In this document: positions 1 through 10,704 of the stretch, piece after piece
How positions within the stretch are numbered: position 1 is the first letter of the stretch
Layout: each line of letters opens with the position of its first letter
Made by a program: the position numbers and the translations under genes
Notes under the pieces: model-generated
The model's input: only the letters and a program-made list of their open reading frames with translations
Database searches by the model: none
What the model was told of the DNA's origin: nothing
Assembly (NCBI GenBank): GCA_029718625.1
Contig: CM056379.1
Location: forward strand, 57,405,487 to 57,469,486
From: Synaphobranchus kaupii
Lineage: Eukaryota > Chordata > Actinopteri > Anguilliformes > Synaphobranchidae
DNA: 64,000 nt
Direction of reading: 5' to 3'

Positions 1-178
1 CCATACATAAGATTGCTCTTCCACGGACTATAATAATTGTCCCCATTATTTTTTGACTCTTCTCTGTCTTCCTCTGACTCCTATTCAAATTTGATTTCAA
101 ACAAGCTATATTGGCATGCTGCAGAACATCTGTTCCGGCTGCACAGCACTGACGGCATTATTACCCCTCTCCCTTGCA

Positions 179-199
179 CCCCCCCCCCCCCCCCCCCCC
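179..199. repeat. poly-C tract (21 C)
   Basis: An uninterrupted run of C in a C-rich stretch. Its length is likely to vary between alleles and to be prone to sequencing error. The surrounding 1-760 region shows no recognisable gene or repeat. Confidence 0.9.
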
Positions 200-766
200 T
201 CGCTCTCCCCGTCATTGTACACAGTGGAAAGCATTCTCAGTCCAGCAGGCTCTGTTATCTCCATGCACCACAGGCATAGGCTCTGGCCTGGAGTCTCTGT
301 GCTTGTTCAGCTGAACCATAATGAACCAGCTGAACCGCACAGGCGCTATGGAAGATTCAACTCCTTCCCATTTGTCCCCGCACATCTTCTGTTCTTGCAA
401 TGTAAGATTACAGCTGCTAATGCTACCAGTGCAGCTTGGTATAGAGCATAGCACCTTTGTCGGACCACCTCCCAACCCCCAACCCTCTAAGTAAGCCCAC
501 CCAGATCACTGCTTCAAAGTAATTAACCCCCTCCTTTCTTCTTCCAGTCTAGATGCAAAATAACACAATACTTGCCCCCTCCCCACTCCATCACAGCCTT
601 TAATTATCCACTCTGTTGCCCAAGGGCACCCTGAAAGACATGCCTTTGTCACTCTGTCACTCTGGTTTGGACACGGCACACGAGTGGCGACCAAGATTAC
701 TCCGTCGCTGTCAGGATACAGTAACGAAAAACACATCCAGGCTGAGACAACACAGATATATAGCAT

Positions 767-1087
767 TTGTCAGTTTTTCCAGAAAAGCAGGCTTGTCAGG
801 TCCATATAAAAGTGATGGAGGGCGTACAGGTTTATCCCGGTGCCCCTGCATATACCGATTTACCTATTCTGATGGTGACAGAGAACGGCACCACTCAGGT
901 TCTGTCAGCTTTGACCCGAATGCCTGGAGTGGCCCAGTCAGTGCATATAACTAAGGATCCATCTGCTCTGTTTTTGGGGGACATATCGCAATGCTTCCTA
1001 AAACCATCTCCGCAGCACCACACGATCCTGTCTTTAGCTGCAGGCCTTCCATGCACAGTTCTCCACCATGCTGTGAGGAGGCATTAA
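767..1087 (+). other. unassigned open frame, possible exon relic
   Basis: The frame is open for about 106 codons. Its more protein-like part begins at an ATG near 812 (MEGVQVYPGAPAYTDLP...) and runs to about 1000, with mixed composition and no low complexity. A TATA-like CATATAAAAG lies just upstream. I do not recognise the protein and see no convincing splice acceptor or donor around it. It may be a chance frame, an exon, or an old coding fragment. No neighbouring exon was found on this strand. Confidence 0.15.
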
Positions 1088-1099
1088 AGCAATAAATAA

Positions 1100-3270
1100 A
1101 TAAATAACATGTTGACGTTACTGCTGCTAATTTGCACAATTCAATGGCGCGTGCACCGAAGCCATTTTAAAGCCCTGGTAGTGCTAAGCACCCACAATGG
1201 AGTTTCAAGCACAGATTGATCATGGCTCGGTGTGGCTTAGCCGGCGGCTTATGGCATCCCCTCTGGAAACAGGAAGGTTCATTTAAAAAAAAAAAAAAGG
1301 TGTGTTCATTGTTCTCATGTGAAAGATTATATTTTGTGCAGTTTCCAGGTTGATACTGAAAATAAAACAGCGGGAGCACCCCATTTGTGGCTTCTTCCCC
1401 CAAACTGTTGCCACATTTCTGGCTTCTTCCTTTCTCTAATCTACTCCAGGCGACAAAAGAAAGCACTGGTCAGGGGGGAGTTTGCAATGGCTAAACTCAA
1501 ATATCGCACCTCATGTCCATGTGAGTAGTTAGGCATCAGTGAGAAAAACTGATGGGGGAAACAACTGGTTTGGATTAAGAGTAGGTAACTGAGCATTCAG
1601 AATTAACTAAAAAACACCACTACATCCACATTCAGACAAACTACATTTTGTTTTCAGGATGAAAAAATAGCAATGAATAACAAAAATGGAATATGCCCAT
1701 AGATGTGATGTACATATGTAACTCCAGAAGATTGTCATGATGTGATCATTATTTCATGAAATTAATCAAAAAGGGCTGGTGTCATCACAAGGTCCTTATT
1801 TGACACTCAAATATACTGTACTTTATATTGCGTGAATGATTGATTTTGAACTACGAACATTTACATTTTGAAAATGCTATGGATCGATTAGTCAAATATT
1901 GACATAAACTCATTTGTAAGACTGAGGGAAATAGCATTCAATTATTGGAGACCACCTTTGGATCAATACAATGCAGGGAAAATACAAATACAAACTTAAT
2001 TCAGTCGTTTTGCAAAGAATTTAGCACACACTGAAATGTATCTTCAGAGGGCAGGGTAGTGCGATATTGTGTTCCTGAAAAGGATTTCATTTAATAATCT
2101 GGTGTGCCTTTGTAAACGCAGAGGTCACGTTCATAATTAGGCAATTACTTTAGCACGTTACTTTCTAGATTGTAGGAATTGACAATGAAAAATGGCCGTA
2201 TTTGCGTTGTTTAAAAAAAGCGTCAGTCCGCATTAGGAATGCATAAAAATGTCGAAGTGCGAAAAGGTTCTTTCTCGGTAAATACTTGGTTTAACCCAAA
2301 CACATAAATGGTTTTGCGGCGCTGTGCAAACATCAACAAAAACAAAGATAAAATAGGAAGAGTCCACACAGACTATAGATGGCAAACATTTCGAATACAA
2401 GTAAATTGACCGCTGTACCTATCGACTTAAACTTTATTAGAAGGTCTTCTATGTTTTCTCGAATCATGTAAAGAACATGCTATATACGATATCCGATTGT
2501 GGAATTGGTCGTCGGCTTTAAATGATGTGGGTAACTCGGAAAAAGGCGTGAAATAATCCACTGCTTTAAGATGTTTGAAACTGAAGATTAAACGCAAAAT
2601 GCGGAATAAATACAAAAGGTATGGAAGGTGGCAGAGGCGGGATGGAGTCATCAGGTGATGTAGGCTATACAAACTCATGGTAAAGAAAATGTCTGCGATG
2701 TAAACATCAATTTGTTTCTAGCGACGGCACAACTGACTGGTATTACTCCAGTTCATCTGTATGTGGGATACAATGTGCCTACTTGCTGAAGTGTTACCGA
2801 AACACTCACTAACGCGTTAGCTGTTATTCACCGAGGGAATAACGATGTAGCTACAGAATACATTTGACAAGCGCTACCCGTCCTGATATAAATGCGAGCG
2901 CCTTTAATTTGATTTACTTAATACCAGAGAATATACATGTGCAAATTCACATTAGAACTCTAAATCAACATACCATTATCCGTTTTATTTGGATAAATTC
3001 AAATAAAATATTCAAATAGTCTTGCTCAGGGTGACAGTTTGCTGTAATCTTACGTTAGAACGACTGCTGTTTAGTTGTTCTCTTCTAGGCACAACAGGAC
3101 ATGTAAGCAGTGTGTAACAGATGTAGCATTCCATTCTCAGAGATAACGTAACGTTAATCGTCTGCTTTCACAAAGGTAAACCCAAGCAGAAACACTTCCC
3201 CGAGTCCACCAAGAAAACACACGGACTCTGGCAGCCACATCAGCACTCTCCCTCGTGCAATGAACAGTGA
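1100..3270. other. unique A+T-rich sequence, nothing recognised
   Basis: About 2.2 kb without a repeat family, tandem array or coding signal that I recognise. It contains a short A run near 1285-1298. It lies downstream of the minus-strand first-exon candidate near 3290 and could be intron or intergenic DNA. Confidence 0.5.
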
Positions 3271-3284
3271 AGTCTATCTTACCG

Positions 3285-3298
3285 AGCAGCATGGTGGG
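3285..3298 (-). other. candidate first coding exon end: Kozak-like ATG followed by a splice donor
   Basis: Read on the minus strand, the sequence CACCATGCTGCTCG is followed directly by GTAAGA. That gives a good Kozak context, a four-codon start (M-L-L-G) and a near-consensus 5' splice site. If real, the gene would run toward lower coordinates and its promoter would lie above about 3400. No second exon was recognised in 1-3200, so this is only a positional candidate. Confidence 0.2.
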
Positions 3299-3624
3299 TC
3301 TGAATAGTTGAGCCAGACTTCTCTCTAGCTGTCTCTTGCAATGAAAGATTTTGACCAAACAGTATGTCCTCTTCCGAAGAGAAAAAATAAGAGGGGAAAT
3401 AAACAGGTGTGTGCTCCACAGGATAACAAATAAATATAACCAAAAGAACAGAGAGTGCCCTTTCTTTTCTTCTGACCCTGTCTCTTCAATTTGTCGCTCT
3501 GTTTTTCCTGTCTGTCACGAATCCCTGTAGATCCCAACTGCTACAACTCCGAAGAATGATACACATGCACCTCAATTAAAAGCTTAATGCTCTGCTGATC
3601 TGTATGCCCTGAAGGAAGCTAGGG

Positions 3625-3722
3625 AAGGGAGGGGTAGAGGGAGAGCGAGAAAGAGAGAGGGGAGGGGGTTGTGATAGCCAGCCCTCTCTCTTCCCTCTCT
3701 CTTTATCTCCCACTTTCCTTCT
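3625..3722. repeat. purine tract followed by pyrimidine tract
   Basis: A GA-rich run (about 3625-3668) is followed after a short spacer by a CT-rich run (about 3680-3720). The two can pair partly as an inverted repeat. It is low complexity of the kind often seen upstream of promoters, but no promoter is proven here. Confidence 0.5.
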
Positions 3723-4695
3723 CTGGGAGTTGACGGAATGGGGAAATGAGGAAGATGGGCAAATTATCTTCTGTTATATTTCCCAAACAATGCTATTGTA
3801 GTGTTCCTATTGCTGTGTGAAATGATAGGTGTGAAGTGCAGATGTATCAGGGGAAACAATATTTAAATGTCAGTATGTGAATGGATTTTAACTCTAATAT
3901 GTTTAAATGGTATGTTTTCCAAACGTGCTCCGACAATTTATTGCCTGATTGCAGATTGGGTTTAGCAGATGAACTCCCATCTTAAGTACAACACTTAAAT
4001 TATAATTTTGTGGATCAAAGATAAGGGGTGAGTTCCTATTTCCACCCTCTCCCATACACACATCACAGAATAGAAGTCTTCTTCACAGACACATAATTTT
4101 TATTCCTCATTTCGGTCTGCTGTTACATTTTCCACTGTGTCTTTTTGTGACTCAGCCCACCTTTATCACAGTGAAGCATTACCCCTATGAAGTAACGCTG
4201 GATAGCTCTGAAGAAGATCTTAATTTAATACACATCTCATGCATGGATACAGTGATGCAATTTGGATGCAGAAGTATATGCTGTTCTAGGACTAGCGTCT
4301 TCAGTAACAACACCTCACTCTGTTCCTGCATCTGCTTGTCCTTTTGTGAGTGGCATGGGGAGAGCAGTTATCGTCCATACTGCAGGTAGGCATCATTATG
4401 CTGAGCTTTGGTGTTGAGGGTGTGTACACTGACTTTGAAATAACCCTGCTAGTGTGGTCCCCCACTGACCACCATTTCTGTAAAGTAAGGGCTACTCTAA
4501 AGCACAGCACGGCCAGAAGAGACTGTAGAGGGAGAAATAAAAGCAATGAGAAAGTGTTCTGGCTATTAAATAAGTGGTGCATAAATGCATATGCGTGTGT
4601 GTGATTGTATGTGCGTGGGGGTGAGGCGGGTGATCAGAAAAGGAAAAACACAATATTTAATCAAAGAATATTCTCTGTATCCATTCTGCAATTCT
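3723..4695. other. no recognised feature
   Basis: Unique-looking sequence with several short open frames on both strands that show no domain or motif. A short GT-rich patch sits near 4590-4620. Confidence 0.4.
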
Positions 4696-4699
4696 TTTC

Positions 4700-4868
4700 C
4701 TAAGAGTGAAAAAGTCAAAAGCTCTGGGTTCAGATCCAAGGTAGGACAATTCTGTTGAGAAAGTACTGTACTCTTCTCAAATGGCTTTTAATATGCCATG
4801 AACAAAATCATGGTATGAGTCACCTTGGATAAGAATATTTGGTAAGCAAAGAAATAATAATAAAGTGA
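4700..4868 (+). mobile_element. diverged tRNA-derived SINE
   Basis: A B-box-like GGGTTCAGATCC near 4727 is followed by the body and tail of the same SINE family seen inverted at 30092-30316: an AGGTAGGACA block, a GAGAAAGTACTGTACTC block, and a tail related to GTCGCTCTGGATAAGAGCG, ending in an A/AAT-rich tract. The 5' end is eroded and no TSD is evident. It is clearly older than the 30-kb copy. Confidence 0.65.
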
Positions 4869-5559
4869 TCCATGTGCTGTCTCTCACATCCTCACCTGGC
4901 TGAGCCCTCCACAACCCTGGACTTCCCCTGCCAGCATTGCTTTATGTGCTAAATAAAGGAAAAGGAGGCAGGCTGAGGAGGCTTGGCACACTGGTAAGCT
5001 GTCTTGGAGTAGTGCCAAAGCGCATCTCAGAGGGTGTATAAGGGGTTTAATTACACGATTAAATTGCCCTCTCTCTGCTGCCTTGTGACAGGAGAGGAAA
5101 TGTTGGAGTGAGAAGGAGCATTTTTCAGTCAGTTTAACTGCACACCCAAAAGCAGCTGCAAGGAAGCTCCTGAGGAGAGAGTGGGATGTGGACTGTGGTC
5201 TAGGATCTGAGTGTTGTGAGGGAGGACAGCACACACTCAGTTCATTACATTTTGCTGAAATTGTACAATGATAATTTAATATAAGGGCTTACATTATTAT
5301 TACTTTTTTTTATGCAGCAGATGCCCTTACCCAGTGTGACCTTGTTAATTTTCTGTGTGAATTCAGCATAATACAGTTGCTCCGAACAGGCTGGACTAGG
5401 AAGATGATCTGGACCACTGGTTTGGAAATACAGACTCTGGGTCCTCAGGTGGAGCAACTCCACAGAGGAAATAAAAGGCAGTTTGTGACAGAAGGTGTCC
5501 ATCGGTTCATGGTCCCAGCCACAGAACCCATTATCAAGCTAGTGAAAAATCTCTCCCCT
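4869..5559. other. no recognised feature; 116-codon open frame on the minus strand
   Basis: The minus-strand frame at 4884-5234 is the longest in the stretch. It has no motif that I recognise, and its composition (many C, L and S) is what chance frames in this sequence give. I do not call it a gene. Confidence 0.3.
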
Positions 5560-5990
5560 CATCATTCGGTTAAGGCACTATGCTGTGGTGCATGGATGAG
5601 CCCCATGGTCTCGGATCGAATCCGGACCGTGCCAGTGCTGTGGCTGGTAGCTCCATAAAACGATGCTCAATTGGCAATTGTGTTGTCCAGGTGATGGGAG
5701 GGTTCAGTCAGTTAGGGGTCCATGCTCATCGATCGCTCTCTAGCGGACCCCACTAGTCGATCGGGTACCCGTGGACTGCATGTCAAAGACACATATGAAA
5801 GGTCTTCCTCTGACTACGGCTTAGCTGTAGTCTATGGCCTGAAAAAAAGCACACTGGCGACACCACATGCTTCGGAGGAGAACCGCAGATATCTACAGTC
5901 AACTGAATCGCAAAGTGGGGTTCGCGCATGAACGCGGCTGCGGTTGCAGATAGTTGGCCATTCCAAATTAGGGCGGGAATTGGACATGCT
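5560..5990 (+). mobile_element. tRNA-derived SINE
   Basis: The head begins with a tRNA-like A region (GGTTAAGGCACTATGCTGTGG) and a good B box, GGATCGAATCC, near 5615. The body then follows for about 400 bp and ends near an AATTAGGGCGGGAATTGG stretch. That end resembles the 3' part of the SINE at 57028-57430, so both probably belong to one superfamily. The exact ends and the TSD are uncertain. Confidence 0.65.
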
Positions 5991-6200
5991 CAGCCCATGT
6001 AAAGCACCAAATTCATAAATATATTCAAGAATAAAATAAACTAGAAAAGTAAATATTCCATTTAGTTTGCCACTAACATGTTTTGAATAAAGATGGACAG
6101 GAATAAATGGAGGGTTGTTTTCCCACAGCTTCAATGTCATTAGAAGACTTTACAGTCAGCTAATAAATGCATAAATATAGCGCGCTAGCTAGCTAACTGG

Positions 6201-7583
6201 GGCCTGTATCACAAAGCAGGCTAAGTGGGTTAGCTGGATAACTGCTGAGTAAAACGGCTGGCAGTAGCCATGGCCTATGAGGCTAGCGCTAAACTCTCGC
6301 CTATTGATATCCAGGGCTGATCCACCAGAAGTATGCATGGGCAACCCTGGAAGGCATACCTCTTAAAGAAATCTGTGAAACGGCGACGTGGGCATCCCCC
6401 ACGTCAATGTGGCACCAAGCTCAACGGTCGGTGCAACCGTCTTACCTGCAGCCTTGGCATCCATGTAAGGATGATGGGCCCTCCTGACACTTTGTGTATT
6501 ACGTCATCCATATTGACGACCCTAATGGTCTAAGGAACGAAATAGAATGAACGGTTACAACTGTAACCATGTTCTATGAGGGATTAGGCATCACGGTCAC
6601 TCGGGACCTTTCAAGGGCAAAAAAATTGTTCCGAGGACATCCGCAGTGACGCTCCCCCCTTTATGGGAGGAATTACGTCACTACGCAGGGGTCATGTACC
6701 ATGACAAATTCTGGTATAAAAGTCTCGATTCATCTGGCCCCAGAAGGCCATCCATATTGACGATCCTAATGGACATCCGGAACTCATAGTATATGGTTAC
6801 AGTCATAACCAGGGCCTGAAACTAACTTTTTGGTCCACCAGCCAATGTGGCTGGTGGTTTTTCAAAGTTACCAGCCACTAATTATTTTCACTAGCCAAAA
6901 TAAATAGAGGAAAAAAAGAACACAGAACAACTCTGCATTTAATGAAACATAAAAAAAACGTAACATAGAGGCAGTGAGAGAGACAAGTTCACAGTTCGTC
7001 TGAGCTACGATACTTCTTAGTCTCAACAACGTTAACGTTACCGGTTTCGCTGCCAGCTGTCTCTCTCCTCTCTGTCTCACTGGGTCTTTTAACCCCTGTG
7101 ATGTGTCGCCACATACTGCTAACGTTAGCTAGATATAATAATGTTAAATATAGCTTGGTGTTTCGTAGATATTTTGGCTGCCTCTCGTAGCTAAAGCCAG
7201 CATTAAAAATAGCACTTCACTCACTGACTGAGGTAACGTTAGCTAATGTTCACAAGAAGCTCGACAGGGGGCCTCTCAACTGGCTCGGCCAATCAGAGCA
7301 CTGCTGAGAGCAGTCCCAGGTAATTATGGGAGTCAAAGTATTATACATAATTGACTGTTGTACTTAAGAAGCTTAGTTAAACTACAAAATCGTTCATAAC
7401 CATGAAAAAAGTGTAATGTCCCGAAGTCCTTTGGCTACCCGCCAAGGTGGCGGGTGGAATTCGTCAACCCACACGCCAACGCAAGTTTCTACCCCAATTT
7501 GGTGTGTGGCGGGTGCTAAATTCAGGCCCTGGTCATAACCGTTCATTATCCAGGTAACCCACATAGCCTGCTTTCTGATCTTG
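6201..7583. mobile_element. non-autonomous TIR DNA transposon hosting a hAT element
   Basis: The left end (GGGGCCTGTATCACAAAGCA, then GGCTAAGTGGGTTAGCTGGAT) is matched by the inverted right end at about 7540-7583 (AAAGCAGGCTATGTGGGTTA, then CCTGGATAATGAACG). The outermost right bases are diverged. No transposase is visible. Without the inserted 722-bp hAT element it is about 660 bp. The superfamily was not determined. Confidence 0.55.
6810..7531. mobile_element. non-autonomous hAT element with 8-bp TSD GTCATAAC
   Basis: The ends are CAGGGCCTGAA and, inverted, CAGGGCCTGAATTTAGC. Perfect 8-bp duplications GTCATAAC lie at 6802-6809 and 7532-7539. CAGGG-type termini with an 8-bp TSD are the hAT signature. 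The subterminal zones contain CCAGCCAATGTGGCTGG-like and CCGCCAAGGTGGCGG palindromes, which are candidate transposase-binding sites. No coding region is present. Confidence 0.85.
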
Positions 7584-9242
7584 GTCAGTTTATCAATTGC
7601 TAGCGAGGATGGCAAATAATCATAACATTAATTTATGGATTGATAGTGAGCTACAAAGTAAATATAGCTTGCTAGCTACTGTTAACTATTGATTGATGTT
7701 ATGACCCTCAGTTACGAATGTTTCAACTTTATTTAGGAGAAATGTTTCCTTTTGTTATTTAAAATACTCCAGTATCCATGAGCCTTAGCGCATGTTACAT
7801 CGTTTCCACTGCACAGAAGAAGAAAAAAATCTCATTTCGGACAACAGAAGTAGAAATCAATGGAATTTTCCTTCATTAAAAAGGAATACTTTATAACACT
7901 AAAGCATCAGTATTACTTTATATTGTCATTTGTCATCACAGGGACTGATAAAGTATGATCTCTATCTTTAAAACCTTATCAATGACGGACATGTTTGAAC
8001 ACAGAAAAGTTTTGTTTGGAAACTGAACATTTGCACCGGGTCACAATGCTTTACAGTGTTACAGTGAACTATGATAGCTAGCTAGATTGAAAAACCAAAA
8101 CAAAATATGAGAATTAGCTAGCTAGTAATCTGAAGGACTGCTTATGACATTGTAATATTCAAGTACGACAGTTACATGACGACAGACTTGTATTGATGCT
8201 ACCCTGGCTAGATGCGCATATGTAGCTCCTTTGACAGTGATATCTGTTTGCCGCACATTATCTTGTCAGACTGTTAACTAATGTTGACGTTGGCGATCAT
8301 TAGTCATGCACATCAGCTAATGGAAAATTTAAAATACGTTATATTTGTGAATGTTCATCTTGTTGCCTTTAATTAACGTAGCTTATTTTTGTGCCGAATA
8401 TCTCAACAATCTATGGATTACTCAAAGACTACAGATGAAGAATAATATTAAGTGGATAGGCACACATTTCAACCTACATGAGTGTGCTAGCTATTCAAGC
8501 CTTTCGTCCAATATCGAGCCACAAAAATGCCATGGGTTGTGGCAGAAGTGTGGAGTGGCAGTTGAAGCTTTAATTAAATTGAGATTATTTTCTGTTCTTG
8601 GTAATTGTCTAAATAGGCTACTTCTACTTTGATGTACACACTGGAGATATTCAGAGTTCACTGGAGGTTGTGGTAGAAGAGAAGGTAAGCTAGTCACACT
8701 TGAGCTAAATTACAAGAGCATTGGCTGTCTGTACTGCTGATAAGGGGACTTATAGCTGGCATCTGGAAGAAATGCAGGGAAGCTGGATCAATTAAAATGC
8801 AGGTTTAGTTCAGCAGCGCGCTAGCAGTGTCAGCCTGCTGGGCAGGGGTGGTGGCTTCTGCCTGATATGACGCCGGGAAGAGGGGGTGGAGAAGGTCTGA
8901 GTGACAGAGGGGGGCCGCCAGACACGGTGACATGAGGACCATGTCTGGAATATTAACTGCCTTTGTCACCTGAGGGATGAAGGATCTGTGAAACAACAGC
9001 GTACAAGCTTGGGTTTAGTTTCAGCTCACACTGTGGCTCCTGTACTATAGTGCAGCTGCAATCTCAAGACCCTCAGGAATTTATTGCATTGAGTCATATC
9101 TTTTGAATACGTGGAGTTGCGGGAATAGAGCCAATTCAAACAGTTACTCAGAAGGTGCTTCCCGTAGCAATCTTCGCACCACCAAATGAGTGGTACATTA
9201 TGGGAATTGCAGGAACATTACCATTATTATTCCTTTTGGTTA
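7584..9242. other. no recognised feature
   Basis: A+T-rich sequence with many GCTAGCTAG-like tetranucleotide patches. The short open frames (for example 8351-8632 on + and 8805-8996 on -) carry no motif that I recognise. Confidence 0.4.
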
Positions 9243-9427
9243 TCACCCACCCTCCCATGTTCTTAGAGGGTGGCTACTTTCACCCACCCTTCCATGTTCT
9301 TAGAGGGTGGCTACTTTCACCCACCCTTCCATGTTCTTAGAGGGTGGCTACTTTCACCCACCCTTCCATGTTCTTAGAGGGTGGCTACTTTCACCCACCC
9401 TTCCATGTTCTTAGAGGGTGGCTACTT
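9243..9427. repeat. 38-bp tandem repeat, about 5 copies
   Basis: The 38-bp unit recurs with almost no change from about 9243 to 9427. Each unit contains GGGTGGCTACTTTCACCC, a stem with a short loop, and an adjacent CCACCC that can pair with the next GGGTGG. The array can therefore form alternating hairpins. Confidence 0.9.
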
Positions 9428-10700
9428 GTCTGTCAACAGAAATGAACAGTGTTGCTCTCTGAATGAAAGCATTATGAGTGAGAATTATTCTGAAAATGTT
9501 TTGCAGAACTGTGGAGCGGGGGCCTCTGTTGAGTTCATCTCACTTTCATTGCCAGCAGACACTTCTAATCAATACCTGTCAAGCCTGACTGTCTTTTATT
9601 GTTCCTCTTTACTTTCTATCTTGGTTTCCTCTGTAATGAAAATTCCATTGCTTCTTTAATTTTATTATTATTATTTTTTTTACATCTTTAAGGCTGAGCA
9701 GTGTGTCTACGCTCCCTTCCCCCTCACGTTTCCTTGTAAAATCATTTTAGATAGTATGCTGGTATATTCGGTCACCCTTCAATTAAAATATGTTACTGCA
9801 AGCCAGAGGAACAAAAGTGAAATGAAAAAGTTAAATGGGGAGTCTCTGCAAAGTAGTGTGGTGGTTTCTGTGAGGGGTGCAGCACATACTGTAGTAAAGT
9901 TCAGTTCTTTCAGCTGGATTAATGCTGGGTAAAGGGTCTTTGTCAAATGGGCATCCTTTCTATCAAGCCGCTTTCATTTCTGGTCCATGGTCGTGTCATT
10001 ACAGCCAAAGCAGAAGTGCATTGCTTGTGTGAGATTTACAGCTGGTGAATACTTAAATATGCCATTTAAAGAGGTACCTCAGTATTGCTACAAAACAAAC
10101 AGCCCAAACAAACAGCCTTGGACTGGAATAGCTGGCTAGGTTGGGCTGTCAAACGGGACTGATCAGCAGAGGGGAGTGTGAAAAATTGCAGCCCAGCCTG
10201 GGTAATGGGCGACACTGGCGCACACCTGAGGTAGAGGGCTGTAACTAATCCTGGCTCCACAATGGCAGCTCTCGGTTATAGTGGCATCTGGTTTTTAATT
10301 ACTATAAACACTTGCAATATCCACCACATGTTTCCCATGCATGCCAGCCAAAATTACCTCCAGTAACAATAAATAACCAGCCTGAGGGCAAACTGAAGAG
10401 AACAGAAAAAAAATGCACATAGGGCTTGCTTGCTTGCTGTGCTTACTGACGGACAGGTCCTGCTGTGGTAGGTGTGGGCCTGTGCCAGCCGGCACTCACA
10501 GATATGACTGCCTCTTTTTCACCGACCATATTTAAGTGCTGATGGACTGTCAGCTCAGGGCCAATCAAAATGGTGGCTTGCATTTGAGTTAATTTTCCAG
10601 AGAATGAGATATAACACCCTGAATTCATCTCAGCACCACCAGAGGTCAATTGCTTCCCAATCCTCTCACTTCAGGCCTTCTCATCATATTTGATACAAAT
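9428..10700. other. no recognised feature
   Basis: Unique-looking sequence with a T-rich and ATT-rich patch at about 9658-9690. No coding or repeat signal was recognised. Confidence 0.4.
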
Positions 10701-10704
10701 TTAA

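Noticed and set aside
4884..5234. 116-codon minus-strand open frame
   Set aside because: No motif, no splice or promoter context; length within the range expected by chance.
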